This document shows, piece after piece, positions 49,585 through 62,988 of a DNA stretch of 64,000 nucleotides; within the stretch, counting starts at the first letter, position 1; each line of letters opens with the position of its first letter. Location: assembly GCF_021730395.1 (NCBI RefSeq), contig NC_069362.1:66543501-66607500 (forward strand), in the 5' to 3' direction. Below the pieces are notes generated by a model. The model had not been told where the DNA came from and searched no databases. It was given only the letters and a program-made list of their open reading frames with translations. This stretch comes from Mercenaria mercenaria. Taxonomy: Eukaryota; Mollusca; Bivalvia; Venerida; Veneridae. The position numbers and the translations under genes are program-made.

Positions 49585-50685
49585 GAGCAAATCTTGAAAA
49601 TTTGTAAGTTTCTTCCATGTGCATTTATTTGATGTCTTAGGGGTTTTTCAGTATGATTTGTGAAGAATATGAGTTTTTAAAGTTAATTTTGAAGCAAAAT
49701 GAGAGTTTTTAAGAGAAATAACTAAGGGAGATAACCGCGATTCAGACATGAAAGTCATTTTACAGTGTTTTCCGAGCCATATAATGAAAGATATATCTTA
49801 TGACACCATTTTACTTAGACATTGCTTACTGTGACATTAAAGCGCCCAAATAAGGCATTTAAAATGCAAATTCTTTGATTTCTATTAATTCAGTAAGCTT
49901 TTTAAGGGCAAAATAGGGGCTCGGACTGTGGACAGACCTCGGGGGTACTTTCGGCAGTATGTCCTCTGAATCAGTATTTCGTTGTTCGTTTCAGTTTAGA
50001 ATTTATGTACATATTGCATATAACATAGATTCCAGTCACAGCACACAAAGTTTAGAGAATAGACATCTTTTCCCTGAAATAGAGGGGATTTTGAAAGGTT
50101 TGTCTCAAAAGTAACGTTTTCTCATATTTCATCACTCGCGGAAAGTGATCGTTATCAAATTGAGGTCTTAAACATGGACTCGGGGTTTAATGCAGTCAGT
50201 TCTATGGGTTGAAAGTCATGTACATCATAGCAAAATATCACAGTGCAAAAATTATCTTCATAAGACACCATTTACTGTCTTGGAATAGACAAATTAGCAT
50301 GTAGTGGTATTTTGTGAAACGTTAAAAACGGTGACATAGGTGCTCATGCATGTGTTTGTAGTTTCCCTTTGGAGCAGGTCCAGCACAGTACCAGTGACTT
50401 AAAATTTCTATAATATTCAGCCAGCTTGGCAGCTGAACATATTTAGATACTAAACACATGGCTGAGACCTCATTTCTGTATGCAGTGGGCCTTAAATGAA
50501 ACTATAAAGTTACTAGTTAATTTCGTACGCGTTCCTGGTAGAAGTTTGCATACATGATGTACTCCAGTTGTCAAAATTTTCAACAGCATTGTTGGATATG
50601 TATAAATTGGGTTTCTTTTGGTCAGAATTGATTAAATTACAAATAAAAAAACAAATTCATACTATTGGGGTCACTTTTGTCTCCC
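49585..50685. other. Spacer between two copies of the same MITE; no gene seen
   Basis: AT-rich, no recognisable coding or repeat signal. Confidence 0.4.
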
Positions 50686-51360
50686 TTAAGGAGGCAGTAA
50701 ACAGTTTTTGAGCTTTAGTGTCGAATTGGCCGGGTGAAATTTACAAATAAGAGCAAATTTTCGGAATGAAGTGCATATTTGAACTTCTAAATAATAATAA
50801 TTGCTAGAATTGAAGTTTCAGCGGCTAGAATTGAGTTTTCACTTATTTTAAAGAAAAATCATTTAGTAGCCTTGATCTTTATAGTATGACGTAATGACTT
50901 GCAGGAGCGTATAAAAATGCTTCCTCTGAGCTAGCTGAAAGTGGGGTTGTCATTTTAGCAGGTGCCTCAGGAAAAGTGAATAGTGAAAAAACGGTACGGA
51001 GGGCCCATATATTTCAGCTTATTTTCAGATTTTACAGTGTTACTGAGTACGGAACAGTGTAGCAATTGTGGCTATCATTTTTAGGGAATTTTCTGCAGCG
51101 ATTGAAAAATTGGCAAATTTAGCTTTTTTCGGGCATCAGTTTCCGCGAAACCGGGAGAGCACAAAATTCAGGTCTTGTAAAAAGAAAACCCAGATATTAG
51201 AGATGTATTGCAGATGGTTTGTAACGGTAGACATACAGTGATGTTAATGTTGCAATATCTTTATTTCAGGTGTGTGGTTACAGACTTTTGTGTGAGGTTT
51301 TGAAAGTTAGGTTGGCGACTCTAGGCCGAGAAGCTCAGAAAACTGTTTACTGCCTCCTAA
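50686..51360. mobile_element. MITE with TTAAGGAGGCAG ends, copy 2
   Basis: Near-identical in order and content to 48921-49584 with small insertions and deletions. The left edge shows TTAA. Confidence 0.88.
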
Positions 51361-51599
51361 GAATTGCGATTCATGCTCCGTGACGAATTGACGCCATTTT
51401 ACTCAGGGGAGACAACGCTAAACAGAAAGTACGAAACATTCGTACCCAAACTTTGCTTTCGTCCCGAACACATTCGACCTTTTTTTATTACGGCGTTTTC
51501 GTAGCTCTGCCCATTGTTCGAAACTTGCCATTTTATTCTAAAAGATTTACTTTTGGTTTTTGGGGAGATTTTAATTGTCTAGCATACGACAAAATAAGA

Positions 51600-51798
51600 A
51601 ATTCAAGTACTTTTCAAGGTCTTTGGGCAATTTTCAAGCACTTTTCAAGACAAATTGTGTTTTCAAGGACTTTTCAAGACTGCCCTTCATTTTCAAGTAC
51701 TTTTCAAGCCTGTGCGAACCCTGACGACTGACATCGCATGACGGACATTGACCAGTCACAAAAACTCACCATGAGCCTTTGGCTCAAGTGAGCTAAAA
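51600..51798 (+). mobile_element. Isolated right end of a Helitron-like element, preceded by TTTTCAAG repeats
   Basis: 51605-51715 repeats TTTTCAAGTACTTTTCAAG-like words. It is followed by a GACGGAC stretch, CACAAAAACTCACC, hairpin TGAGCCTTTGGCTCA, and GTGAGCTAA (to 51795), the layout of the right ends at 20365, 53610 and 57373. Confidence 0.6.
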
Positions 51799-52153
51799 AG
51801 GGCCATAAATCTAGATCAATAGAAGTCCCAAACAAAACCCCAGGTACACAATTTCACATGCTGAATAATATTCCTTTCATGTTTCATGACCCTGGTCAAA
51901 AACATGTTAATATTCTTGCTACACAAACTCTTATGCCCTTTTAGGCATATTTTTCTCTAAGTCAAGGGCTAATAAGTCTGGTCTGGCTAAGCAAAATCCA
52001 AAACAGAAAGTCAGGTGCCAACTTCAAATGGGAGTTGGGGAAGGCGGAGGGGGTAGGGGCACAAAAATGTGACCCAGGTGTATCAGTGTGGGTGTATATC
52101 CCTTGTACACTGTTATGGTAAGCTTGGAAGAAAACACACAATGTCTCCCACAA

Positions 52154-53610
52154 AACAAGAGGACCATGATGGTCCTGAATCGCTCACCTGTCCCCAAGTG
52201 ACCAAGTTTTGAACTGAGTATGACATTGTTTTTTCTATTATTTGATATAGTGACCTAGTTTTTGAGCTCATGTGACCCAGTTTCAAACTTGACCTAGATA
52301 TCATCAAGATGAATATTCAGACCAACTTTCATACAGATCCCATGAAAAATATGGCCTCTAAAGAGGTCACAAGGTTTTTCTATTATCTGACCTACTGACC
52401 TAGTTTTTGATGACACAAGACCCAGTTTCAAACCTGATCTAGATATCATCAAGTTGAACATTCTGACTAACTTTCACAAAGATCCATTGAAAAGTATGGC
52501 CTTTAGAGAGGTCACAAGGTTTTTCTATTTTTAGACCTACTGACCTAGTTTTGGACCGCACGTGACCCAGTTTCGAACTTGACCTAGATATCATCAAGAT
52601 GAACATTCAGACCAACTATCATACAGATCCCATGAAAATGGCCTCTAGAGAGGTCACAAGGTTTTTTTATTATTTGACTTAATGACCTAGTTTTTGACGG
52701 CACGTGACCCAGTTTCAAACTTGACCTAGATATCATCACGGTTAACATTCTGATAAACTTTCATGAAGATCCATTGAAAAGTATGGCCTCTAGAGAGGTC
52801 ACAAGGTTTTTCTATTTTTAGACCTACTGACCTAGTTTTTGACCACATTTGACCCAGTTTCGAACTTGACCTAGATATCATCAAGATGGACAATCAGACC
52901 AACTTTCATACAGATCCTATGAAAAATATGGCCTCTAGAGAGGTCACAAGGTTTTTTTATTATTTGACCTACTGACCTAGTTTTTGATGGCACGTGACCC
53001 AGTTTCAAACTTGACTTAGATATCATCAAGGTGAACATTCTGACTAACTTTCATGAAGATCCATTGAAAAGTATGGCCTCTAGAGAGGTCACAAGGTTTT
53101 TCTATTTTTAGACCTACTGACCTAGTTTTGGACCGCACGTGACCCAGTTTCGAAACTGACCTAAATATCATCAAGATAAACATTCAGACCAATTTCAATA
53201 CAGATCCCATGAAAAATATGGCCTCTAGAGAGGTCACAACGTTTTTTTATTATTTGACTTACTGACCTAGTTTTTGAAGGTATGTGACCCAGTTTCGAAC
53301 TTGATCTAGATATCATCAAGTTGAACATTCTGACCAACTTTCATGAAGATCCATTGAAAAGTATGGCCTCTAGAGAGGTCACAAGGTTTTTCTATTTTTA
53401 GACCTACTGACCTAGTTTTGGATCGCACATGACCCAGTTTCGAACTTGACCTAGATATCATCAAGGTGAACATTCTGACCAATTTTCATAAAGATCCCAT
53501 GAAAAATGTGATCTCTAGAGTGGTCACAAGCAAAAGTTTACGCATGGATGGACGACGGATGCTGCGCGATCACAAAAGCTCACCTTGTCACTTTGTGACA
53601 GGTGAGCTAA
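52154..53610 (+). mobile_element. Helitron-like element, alternating two-type tandem core, complete ends
   Basis: Ends match 18903-20365. The core monomers of about 145 bp alternate between a TATTATTTGACC type and a TATTTTTAGACC type four times in succession (52528-53400), i.e. a higher-order unit of about 290 bp. Confidence 0.88.
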
Positions 53611-55456
53611 AAACCTGTGTCTGAGATCACTTCTGAAACATAAATAGAAGCTGGTTTCATCTGGGAAGAAAAAATCTGTGAAAACAGGCTGCAATGTATT
53701 ATTGTCTGAGATTGCTATACATGTCTTTGCAAGGAACAGATTCCCCATGCAATAAAATATGAACCATGCCAGTTGAATGTTGCGCAGCACTTAGATGCGA
53801 TATTTTAACTGCCTTTCAGAAAGTTCAGGACGCATTTAGAAGTAAAGAATAGGTGTTTCACAAACACCGATTTAAAAATATTTAGTTATTCTTAGAATCT
53901 AAGCTGAACAAAAGTAAGATAGATTTGTCTTAAAATTGAAGTAACAACAGCTTTTTATAAGGATAAAAGTTATATCCTATAAAATAAATGTGTTTTAAAA
54001 GTCAGTAACGTCGATCAGGGTATTATAACATACATGTTTCTATTCCCCGTTAAATTACGCTGGTACCAAAAATGTCAATATTTTTCCATACACCGACGCC
54101 TGATTTTCATATCGGGTGCATGACGTAATTCAGTGTTTGTTCTTGCACTATTTTTTTCTATTTAGTTCAGTAGTGTCAATCCTATTCAGGCTATTGAACA
54201 AATTTATGATATTTACATTATATTAATAGGTGTAGATGTGTATGTAATAAAAGGGTTATTATCTTTGCATCGGGAAATATGCACTCGTTCTTCAGCGGAA
54301 GAATGCTGCGCTCCTAAGTCGCGCAATATTTCCGCTGAGAACTCGTGCATATTTCCCGATACAAAGCTAATAACCTATAATTATTGGACATGGGGGTATT
54401 AATGGACATAGCAATAAACATCTTATCCCTGACAGTTATGTTGCTTAAATTGTATAACACACCAGCCACATGTATTTAAAAAAAATCTATCCCCTTTTTA
54501 CAAAGTATAACAATGGCAGAAACATGGTGGCATGAAAAAATTGCCTGTATAAAATTAATGTACCGGTATTTCCTATAACAAATAATTAAAACCCATGAAA
54601 ATATTTATTGAAAAGTATTTAGATAAAACCAAGAATGATGATGTGAATGTGAAGTTTATTGTCACGTACATTTTTCATTTTCTTTTGAAAACCTAAAAAT
54701 TAAGGTGAAATTGTACTCAGAATTACTGCATTGCATAATTGCACAGACTAGCTCACTTTGTGGTATTACCGAACAGGGATGTGGGTACAAATAAGGAACT
54801 GGATAGGCAGACCATCATTCTACAGACCCTGGAGTACCCGAGTATCTTGGATGAAGACTGGAGATTTTGTTTTCGCTAAGTCAGGTAACAACTAAAGGGT
54901 ATCTGACAAACTCATTTGTGTAATCTGACTCAATTTTCCCCGTTTTTGCATACAGGAAGCATTTGTAAACATTACTCATAAAGATCGTTATTGGGCAAGT
55001 TGTTTAATATGCATTGAATCTAACTTGCAGCCTATTATTATTGCCTGGAAAGGTTAAGAGGAATCATCATAAAATGCTTTACAACTAACATAACTAGCGG
55101 AATATGTGTAACTTAATTTGGTGGTGTTTGATCAGGAATATTTTGTATTGTCAGATAATACCCCGACATGACCGATAATACCTCTTTGATCTTGGGCCGC
55201 ACTGAACGCAAAGGCAAAGTCACTTGCTGCCAGCAGGCTGAAGGTTAAATCAAAAAAGTAATATAAAAGTACTTAATAAAATCAGATTGTAATGATTAAA
55301 GGGGAATAACTCAAAAAAGCTTGACATTCTTTTGATCATATTTTAAAAGAAAGATCCACAGTTTACAACAAAACAAATCAATAGATTCTTTTAAAACTGT
55401 CCTAAACATAGAGTCTTGTTTCAAACTTCCTTTGAACTCAATGTTTGGGATTTAAA
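53611..55456. other. Intergenic; one palindrome, no gene seen
   Basis: AT-rich. Apart from the inverted repeat at 54253-54376, no repeat or gene was recognised. Confidence 0.45.
54253..54376. repeat. Inverted repeat, arms about 55 bp
   Basis: The left arm has GCATCGGGAAATATGCACTC and CAGCGGAA; the right arm mirrors it with TTCCGCTGAGAACTCGTGCA and TATTTCCCGAT, allowing a few mismatches. Probably a small fold-back element. Confidence 0.85.
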
Positions 55457-57373
55457 AACAAGAGGACCATAATGGTCCTGAATCGCTCACCTCTTCCCAC
55501 ATGACCCAGTTTTGAGTATGACGTCGTTTTTTCTATTATTTGACATAGTGACCTAGTTTTTGAGCTCATGTGACCCAGTTTTGAACTTGACCTAGATATT
55601 ATCAAGATAAAATTTCTGACCAACTTTCTAGAAGATCCATTGAAAAATATGGTCTCTAGAGAGGTCACAAGGTTTTTCTATTATTTGACCTATTGACCTA
55701 GTTTTCGAAGGTACGTGACCCTGTTTAGAATTTTACCTAGATATCATCAAGGTGAACATTCTCACTAATTTTCATGAAGATTTCATGAAAAATATGGCCT
55801 CTAGAGAGGTCACAAGGTTTTTCTATTTTTATACCTACTGGCCTAGTTTTTGACCACACGTGACCCAGTTTCGAAACTGACCTAGATATCATCAAGGTGA
55901 ACATTCAGATCAATTTTCATGAAGATCCATTGAAAAATATGGCCTCTAGAGAGGTCAAACGATTTTAATAATTTTAGACCTACTGACCTAGTTTTTGACT
56001 GCAGTTGACCCAGTTTCAAACTTGACCTAGATATCATCAAGATGAACATTCAGACCAACTTTCATACAGATCCCATGAAAAGTATGGCCCCTAGAGAGGT
56101 CACAAGGTTTTTTTATTATTTGACCTACTGACCTAGTTTTTTAAGGCACGTGACCCAGTTTCAAACTTGACCTAGATATCATCAAGGTGAACATTCTGAC
56201 TAATTTTTATGGAGATCCATTCACAAGTATGGCCTCTAGAGAGGTCACAAGGTTTTTCTATTTTTAGACCTACTGACCTAGTTTTTGACTGCACATGACC
56301 CTGTTTCGAACTCGACCTAGATATCATCAAGATGAACATTCAGACCAAATTTCATACAGATCCCATGAAAAATATGGCCTTTAGACAGGTCACAAAGTTT
56401 TTCTATTATTTGACCTACTGACCTAGTTTCTGAAGGCACGTGACCCACTTTTGAAACTGACCTAGATATCATCAAGATGAACATTCAGACCAACTTGCAT
56501 ACAGATCCCATGAAAAATATGGCCTCTAGAGAGGTCACAAGGTTTTTCTATTATTTGACCTACTGACCTAGTTTTTGACGGAACATGACCCAGTTTCGAA
56601 CTTGACCTAGATATCATCAAGGTGAACATTCTGACCAATTTTCATGAAGATCTCATGAAATATATGGCCTCTAGAGAGGTCACAAGGTTTTTCTATTTTT
56701 AGACCTACTGACCTAGTTTTTGACCGCACGTGTCCCAGTTTCGAACTTGATCTAGATATCATCAAGATGAACATTCAGACCAACTTTCATACAGATCCCA
56801 TGAAAAATGTAGCCTTTAGAGAGGTCACAAGGTTTTTCTATTATTTGACCTACTGACCTAGTTTTTGACGGCACGTGACCCAGTTTCGAACTTGACCTAG
56901 ATATCATCAAGATGAACGTTCTGACCAATTTTCATGAAGATCTTGTGAAATATATGGCCTCTAGAGAGGTCACAAGGTTTTTCTATTTTTAGACCTACTG
57001 ACCTAGTTTTTGATGGCACGTGACCCAGTTTTGAACTTGACCTAGATATCATCAAGGTGAACATTCTGACCAATTTTCATGAAGAGCTCGTGAAATATAT
57101 GGCCTCTAGAGAGGTCACATGGTTTTTCTATTTTTAGACCTACTGACCTAGTTTTTGAAGGCACATGACCCAGTTTCGAACTTGACCTAGATATCATCAA
57201 GATGAACATTCTGACCAACTTTCATAAAGATCCCATGAAAAATGTGACCTCTAGAGTGGTCACAAGCAAAAGTTTACGGACGCATGCACGGACGGACGCA
57301 CGGATGGACGACGGACGACGGACACCGCGCGATCACAAAAGCTCACCTTGTCACTTTGTGACAGGTGAGCTAA
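55457..57373 (+). mobile_element. Helitron-like element with about 12 monomers, complete ends
   Basis: Same family and ends as 18903-20365 and 52154-53610. It is the longest copy. Monomer types are mixed rather than strictly alternating. Confidence 0.88.
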
Positions 57374-57870
57374 AAAACAACACTACTGTTATAAACATAT
57401 ATAAAGATATTTAATTGTAATCTTTGTATTGCTGTATTGCTGATATTAAATAACTTTTGATATGAAATGATATATGTACTGAGATTATTCTGATATTAAG
57501 TACTGATATTTTTAATGTATTGCTGATATGAATTAATAACTTTTCTGTTTGCTGAGATTTAATCTCACGCATACCTGCAACCACAAAATCCATAGAAATC
57601 GGTACTAAATATTTTAAAATAACTTCACAGTACTCAAAGTTTAAGTACACATATGATTTTTGTTCACCTTTCTATACAAACTTAAGAATTTTCTAAAAAA
57701 ATGTGGTTAGATTCAGGAGTTGGTACATGTCAGATTGTTACAACAGAAATTGATGAATAAATATCTGGCTTTTACCCATGATGCAGTGGTTCTCAATTAC
57801 TGTGTATCTGTACATCAACTTAATCAGAATTTCAATATAATTTTCATTGAGATCACATACACAATGCTTA
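57374..57870. other. Spacer; no gene seen
   Basis: AT-rich with repeated TGCTGATAT / ACTGATATT words near 57430-57530. Confidence 0.4.
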
Positions 57871-58088
57871 CTGTAAAAGAACATATTTTCGCTGGGTCAA
57901 ATTTTCGCGAATTTGAAATTTTGAGTATGTTTGAGAGGTTTTACCATCGCGAAATTGTAAAATGGTATCCTGCTTGAATCTGAATTAAACTAATGGTGAA
58001 TATTTATGCTGGGATTAATTATCGCGAAATGTAGGGCAATGCGAATATTGCAAAAATTAAACCCTTGCGAAAATTTCTGCTTTTACAG
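57871..58088. mobile_element. TA-flanked MITE, CTGTAAAAG ends
   Basis: CTGTAAAAGAACATATTTTCGC on the left is mirrored by GCGAAAATTTCTGCTTTTACAG on the right; TA on both sides. It belongs to the same broad group as 33368 and 40032. Confidence 0.85.
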
Positions 58089-58693
58089 TATAATGTAACA
58101 TAAATTCTTGCCTACAACACACAATTTTAAGTTGGATAAATGTCAACTACAAGTCGATACTCTACATGAAACATGTACCCTGATTTAGCTTTTTTTTGGA
58201 GGATATCTTAATGTATATGATCTTCAGGTTTGTGTTATGCGAAGTTCATTAGTCAGGACACAAGATTTTCTTCAGATTTAAGTAATCTTAAGTAGGAAGC
58301 CGGAACAAAAGATCTAGTTCAGGTCTGTGTTATCTGAAGTCCTAAAGTCAGATTACAAAATCTTGTATAGGTCTGTGTCATACTAAGTCCAGGAACCACA
58401 CTAAAATACCTTTTAGAGGCCTTTGTCACCTGAAGACTTGACAATGCAGACTGAATCTACTTGATGATGCAGACGGAATCGACTGCTATTGACGATTGAA
58501 CAACTTCATTCAAACAGAAAGCATAATCTTATATGGAAGACAAACTAGTGCTTGAACATTCTCAATTGAAGGTGTAACAAATACTCCTTCTCAAACACTC
58601 TAGTTGTCCATAGTAGTTCACTGTAACCTGTAACTTTAACTTTGGTAACACTGTCAATGTAGGTGTAGCTAACAATTCCATGAGACCTGTACA
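58089..58693 (-). other. PDRG1: PDRG1 3' UTR region
   Basis: Follows the PDRG1 stop. A degenerate repeated phrase (GACTTAGTATGACACAGACC on the minus strand and variants) occurs between 58228 and 58440. The polyadenylation site was not located. Confidence 0.4.
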
Positions 58694-61600
58694 TCAGTCA
58701 CAGTATCCTTCCAATGTCTTCAGTTCCTCCCTACTTAACGGGTTTAAATCAAATCCTTTAATATCCTCTTTCATTTCCAAGTCTCTCAGCTTATTCACTT
58801 TTGGTTTTAAATTTCTCCGAAGATCACCAATTTCACTGTCAAGCTGGTCAAAGTCTGAAATGAATAAAGTTGCTTTACTGATTACAAGAATCAAAAGATT
58901 CCAAGTTAATAAAACAGAAAGCCCAACTAGAGCATTTACCTATCAGCCCTACCAGAGCATTTACCTATCAGCCCTACCAGAGCATTTACCTATCAGCCCT
59001 ACTAGAGCATTTACCTATCAGCCCTACCACAGCATTTACCTATCAGCCCAACCAGAGCATTTACCTTTCAGCCCTACTGGAGGAGCATTTACCTATCAGC
59101 CCTACTGGAGGAGCATTTACCTATCAGCCCTACCATAGCATTTACCTATCAGCCCTACTAGAGCATTTACCTATCAGCCCTACTAGAGCATTTACCTATC
59201 AGCCCTACCAGAGCATTTACCTATCAGCCCTACTAGAGCATTTATCTATCAGCCCTACCAGAGCATTTACCTATCAGCCCTACCAGAGCATTTACCTATC
59301 AGCCCTACCAGAGCATTTACCTATCAGCCCTACTAGAGCATTTACCCATCAGCCCTTCTAGAGCATTTACCTATCAGCCCTACTAGAGCATTTACCTATC
59401 AGCCCTACCATAGCATTTACCTATCAGGCTTACTGGAGCATTTACCTATCAGATGTCTCAGCCTACATTTAGCAATCATTTCAGTTTGATCTGTATGCAC
59501 ATGCAAATATAACCAAAACAGTATCTACATAATACATACAATAGATACAAAATTTGATCCAGGGCCTGTATTCATATTCACCATCTGATTTGTTTGTTTG
59601 TTTTGGATTTAACGCCATATTTCAACAGTATTTCTGTCATGTAACGGCGGGCAGTTAACCTAACCAGTGTTCCTGGATTCTATACCACTACTTACCTGTT
59701 CTCCGCAAGTAACAGTCTACTTCCCCACATGAATTATCAGAGGTGGAGGATGAATGATTTCAGACACAAGGTCTTTTATCAAATCGTCACGGAGAACATA
59801 CGCTCCGCCTGGGGATCGAACTCGCGACCCCGCGATCTGTAGACCAACGCTCTCCCTACTGAGCTAAGCCTGCGGCTTCAACATCTGAAGTCTGAAACTT
59901 GCACTTCAGAATGAGGAATACTAAATTTGTTATAACTATGATTATTGCATGTTTTTGTCATGTAAAATGCACATTCATGCAAAATTTCATTACTATCAGC
60001 GCTAATGTAACCACAGGCACTGGTCTAGTGTAATCTATTTATCAAATATCCTTCTTTTCACACAAATGTACTGTTTATACGTCAGTCAAATGAAAAGAAG
60101 ATCAATGACCAAACATCCGATCACAGTATCATATACTCTGACAAGGTGAACCATGTGAGCGTAACGCTACGGCGATTGACTTGGCATACTTGCAGAGCAT
60201 GCTAAAATCGGAGTTTATACACTTGCAACTTCTACATGCTTGCAAAATTTTAACCTGTAATTTGACGTAAAATATGTGTGCTTAATTTTCACAAAATATA
60301 AGCTAGAGTTATGTCACTTACAAAGTGAGGTTGTCTCAAGATACTGCAAACATGTGTGACGTTGTAAGCATTTGGTTTAGTAGTTATTGAGAAACCTGCT
60401 TACCTTTAGTCTGAAATAAGGACCTTATAATGATGCTTTCATGAAGACACATCAAGCAGTTCATGAGAAAATGTTATTTAAAATTATTTTTATTTTTAAT
60501 TCTAGCAGTTCCTGAAAGGGGCAAAGTGTCCCTAATTGAACAAATTTGGTAAAGGACCTTATAAAGATGCTACAAATCAAGTTTGATAAAGATCCATCAA
60601 GCTGTTCATGAGAAAAATTCATTTAAAGGAATTTCTATTTTAAGCTGTAGCGGCCCATAAAAGGGGCCAAGCAACCCCATGAGAGGACTTCTAATGATGC
60701 AATAGACCAGGTTTGATGAAGATCCATTGCGTGATTTCACTAGAAGTAGTTGTTAAAAGTATTTTTACTTTTAGCCCTAGCGACCCCAAAAAAGGACCAA
60801 TTGCCCCTATTTGAACAAATCTGAGAGAAGACCTTAAAATGATCCTACATAACAAGTCTGATGAAAATCTATCTAGCCATTCATTAGAAGAAGTCATTTA
60901 AAGGTATTTCTAATTTTGGCTCAAACTGAAAAATTATGGTGATGGACCTTATAATAATGCTACACATCAAGTTTAATGAAGATCCATCAAGCGGTTCATG
61001 AGAAAAAAGTCTTCTGAAGGCATTTCTATATTTAGTTCTAATGGCCCCTAAATGCGGTCAAGTGCCCCAATTTGTATAACATTGGTAGAGGACCTTATAA
61101 TGATGCTACAGACCAAGTTTTATGGAGATCACTGGAGCGGTTCATGAGTAGAAGTCTTTTACAGTCATTTCTATTTTTAGTTCAAAGTGCCCTTATTTGA
61201 ACAAATTTGGGAGAGGACCTTATAATGATGGTATAGATCAAGTCTGGTGAAGATCCCACTCAAGGGTCAGGAGCATTTCTTTTTTAAGTTCTAGTGGCCC
61301 CCTAAAAGGGACCAAGTGCCCCCATTTGAATGAAGTTGGGAGGGGACCTTTTAATGATACCACAGATTAAGTCTGATGAAAATTCTTCTAGCAGTTCATT
61401 AGAGGTATTTCTAATTTTGGCTTCAGTGGCCCCTGAAAGGTGCCAAGTGCGCCCATGTGAACAAACTTGAAAGAGAACCTTATAATGATGCTACAAACCA
61501 AGTTTCATGAAGACCCTTCAAGTGGTTCATGAGAAGAAGTTGTTTAAAGGTATTTATAATTTTGGCTCTAGCGGCCCCTAAAAGTGGCCAAGTGCACCAA

Positions 61601-62877
61601 TTTGAACGTTATGAGAGGATGTTATGATGCTACAGACAAAATCTGATGAAGATCCATCAAGGGGTTCACGAGAAAAAGTTCTTTAAAGGTTTTTTCTATT
61701 TTTAGCTTTGGTGGTCCTTCAAAGGGGCCAAGGTTAAACCAACTGAATAAACTTGAAAGAGGTCCATGCCAGAATGCTACTGACCAAGTTCGGTGTAATT
61801 CTGACCTGTTGTTTCAGAAGAAAGATGTTTAAGTAAAAATGCTGATGATGGACACTGGAATATCCACCTTTACTAACAGCTCAGTTAAAGCAATATTTAT
61901 ATTCAAGGAACTGTCTCCAAGTGAAACCTACACATAATATGAACTGTTGGTTCCATTGCAGGAGAACAACAGGTACATCAACAAGATGTTCTCAATTAAC
62001 TAAATATTACAGATATAACTCTGAACTTAAACAGGACTGAAATATGTCATTTTGCAACTCTCCACACTCTGTCCAAAACTTTTACCTTGTTGAAGCATTC
62101 TCCTGGTTTTATCTGACGGAAATTTGATGAACATATCCCCAAAGCATACCCACTGTTTCTGACTCTTCTTGTCTTTCGACAGAACTCTGAAATGTAGTTT
62201 AAAATCATGTGAATTATCATTAAAGTATCATCGTCATCTCTTAAAGTATAACCATGGTACATGTAACATTATCCGTTAAATTCATATTTCTTTTCAAATT
62301 CAACCTTTTTTCTTGCAATTTGTAAACTCAAGGAAATAAGCAGTTAGAGCGGAACATCTATGTATACTGACATTCATTTTAGCATGGCCCAATAGAAGAA
62401 TTGTAGCAGACGACAGTAATATGGACAATATAGACTGTATTACACTATTACCGATCACATGAAGTAGCTGTATTGTGGGCTGAAAGTTACTGAATGTTTT
62501 ACATTCATCCCTTTGTGACCAGGAATTATTTTAAGGAATGCATTCACTGTAAAACATGACACAGAAATTTGTAAACATGCACTTCAGCAATAATGTCCTG
62601 AACATGTAAATGGTCAGTAGGTTTAACTACATCAGTTTCAATGACAATGGTAATAAAAAAATTTGCTAAACCCGTTACTGCGGATTTTGCCTCCTCAATG
62701 TGTATAACATATCATGTGATTTCTATTACTTCTATACCTTACGGCCTCCCTAGTTTTCTGTCTCTTTCTGTCTAGGTCAATGATTTGTTGTCTGTCTGTA
62801 AGGATATCCTCAGCTACAACCTCCATCTCTCCAAGGTGCTGTGTAAGCCGTCCTATCTCCTCATTCTGGCTGGCCAT
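58694..62877 (-). CDS. PDRG1: p53 and DNA damage-regulated protein 1, prefoldin-like (3 exons)
   Basis: PDRG1 is a small prefoldin-beta-like subunit of the R2TP/prefoldin-like (URI) chaperone complex, which assists assembly of RNA polymerases and PIKK kinases. Exons (minus): 62877-62738, 62186-62086, 58854-58694; GT-AG introns, 402 nt, 133 aa, the same length as the human protein. Matching stretches are EVVAEDILTDRQQIIDLDRK (residues 19-38), WVCFGDMFIKFPSDKTRRML in the middle exon, and the end GFDLNPLSREELKTLEGY. Both ends are heptad-rich helices, as expected of a prefoldin fold. The start is the only in-frame ATG before the conserved helix; a possible acceptor (TTACAG) about 20 bases upstream suggests a further untranslated exon. 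Intron 2 (3.2 kb) is full of repeats. Confidence 0.94.
58920..59455. repeat. 25-bp minisatellite in PDRG1 intron 2
   Basis: About 21 units of GAGCATTTACCTATCAGCCC TACTA, starting about 65 bp from the acceptor of the last exon. It produces a repetitive open frame on the plus strand that is not a gene. Confidence 0.96.
59590..59878 (-). mobile_element. Full-length tRNA-headed SINE
   Basis: Minus strand: head GGCTTAGCTCAGTAGGGAGA (A box) and GCGAGTTCGATCCCC (B box), body through GGTTAGGTTAACTGCCCG and GTTGAAATATGGCGTTAAAT, tail (CAAA)n. A headless relative is at 23291-23515. It may belong to the ancient Deu/V-type SINE groups known in bivalves; that was not confirmed. Confidence 0.85.
60130..61830 (+). 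repeat. About 130-bp tandem repeats in PDRG1 intron 2, probable Helitron-like core
   Basis: Monomers share GGACCTTATAATGATGCTAC, GAAGATCCATCAAGCGGTTC and GCGGCCCCTAAAAGGGG. About ten diverged copies from 60410. The element ends were not clearly found. Confidence 0.75.
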
Positions 62878-62988
62878 CTTGAACTAACTGTTGATCTGTA
62901 CTGTAATACACAAAATAAGAATGATGTCAACATTGCACAGCAAATGCACTCTGAAAATGTTTGATAGAATAATAAATAAACACCAGAA

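Noticed and set aside
58680-59138. 152-codon open frame on the plus strand
   Set aside because: It runs antisense over the last PDRG1 exon and then through the 25-bp minisatellite.
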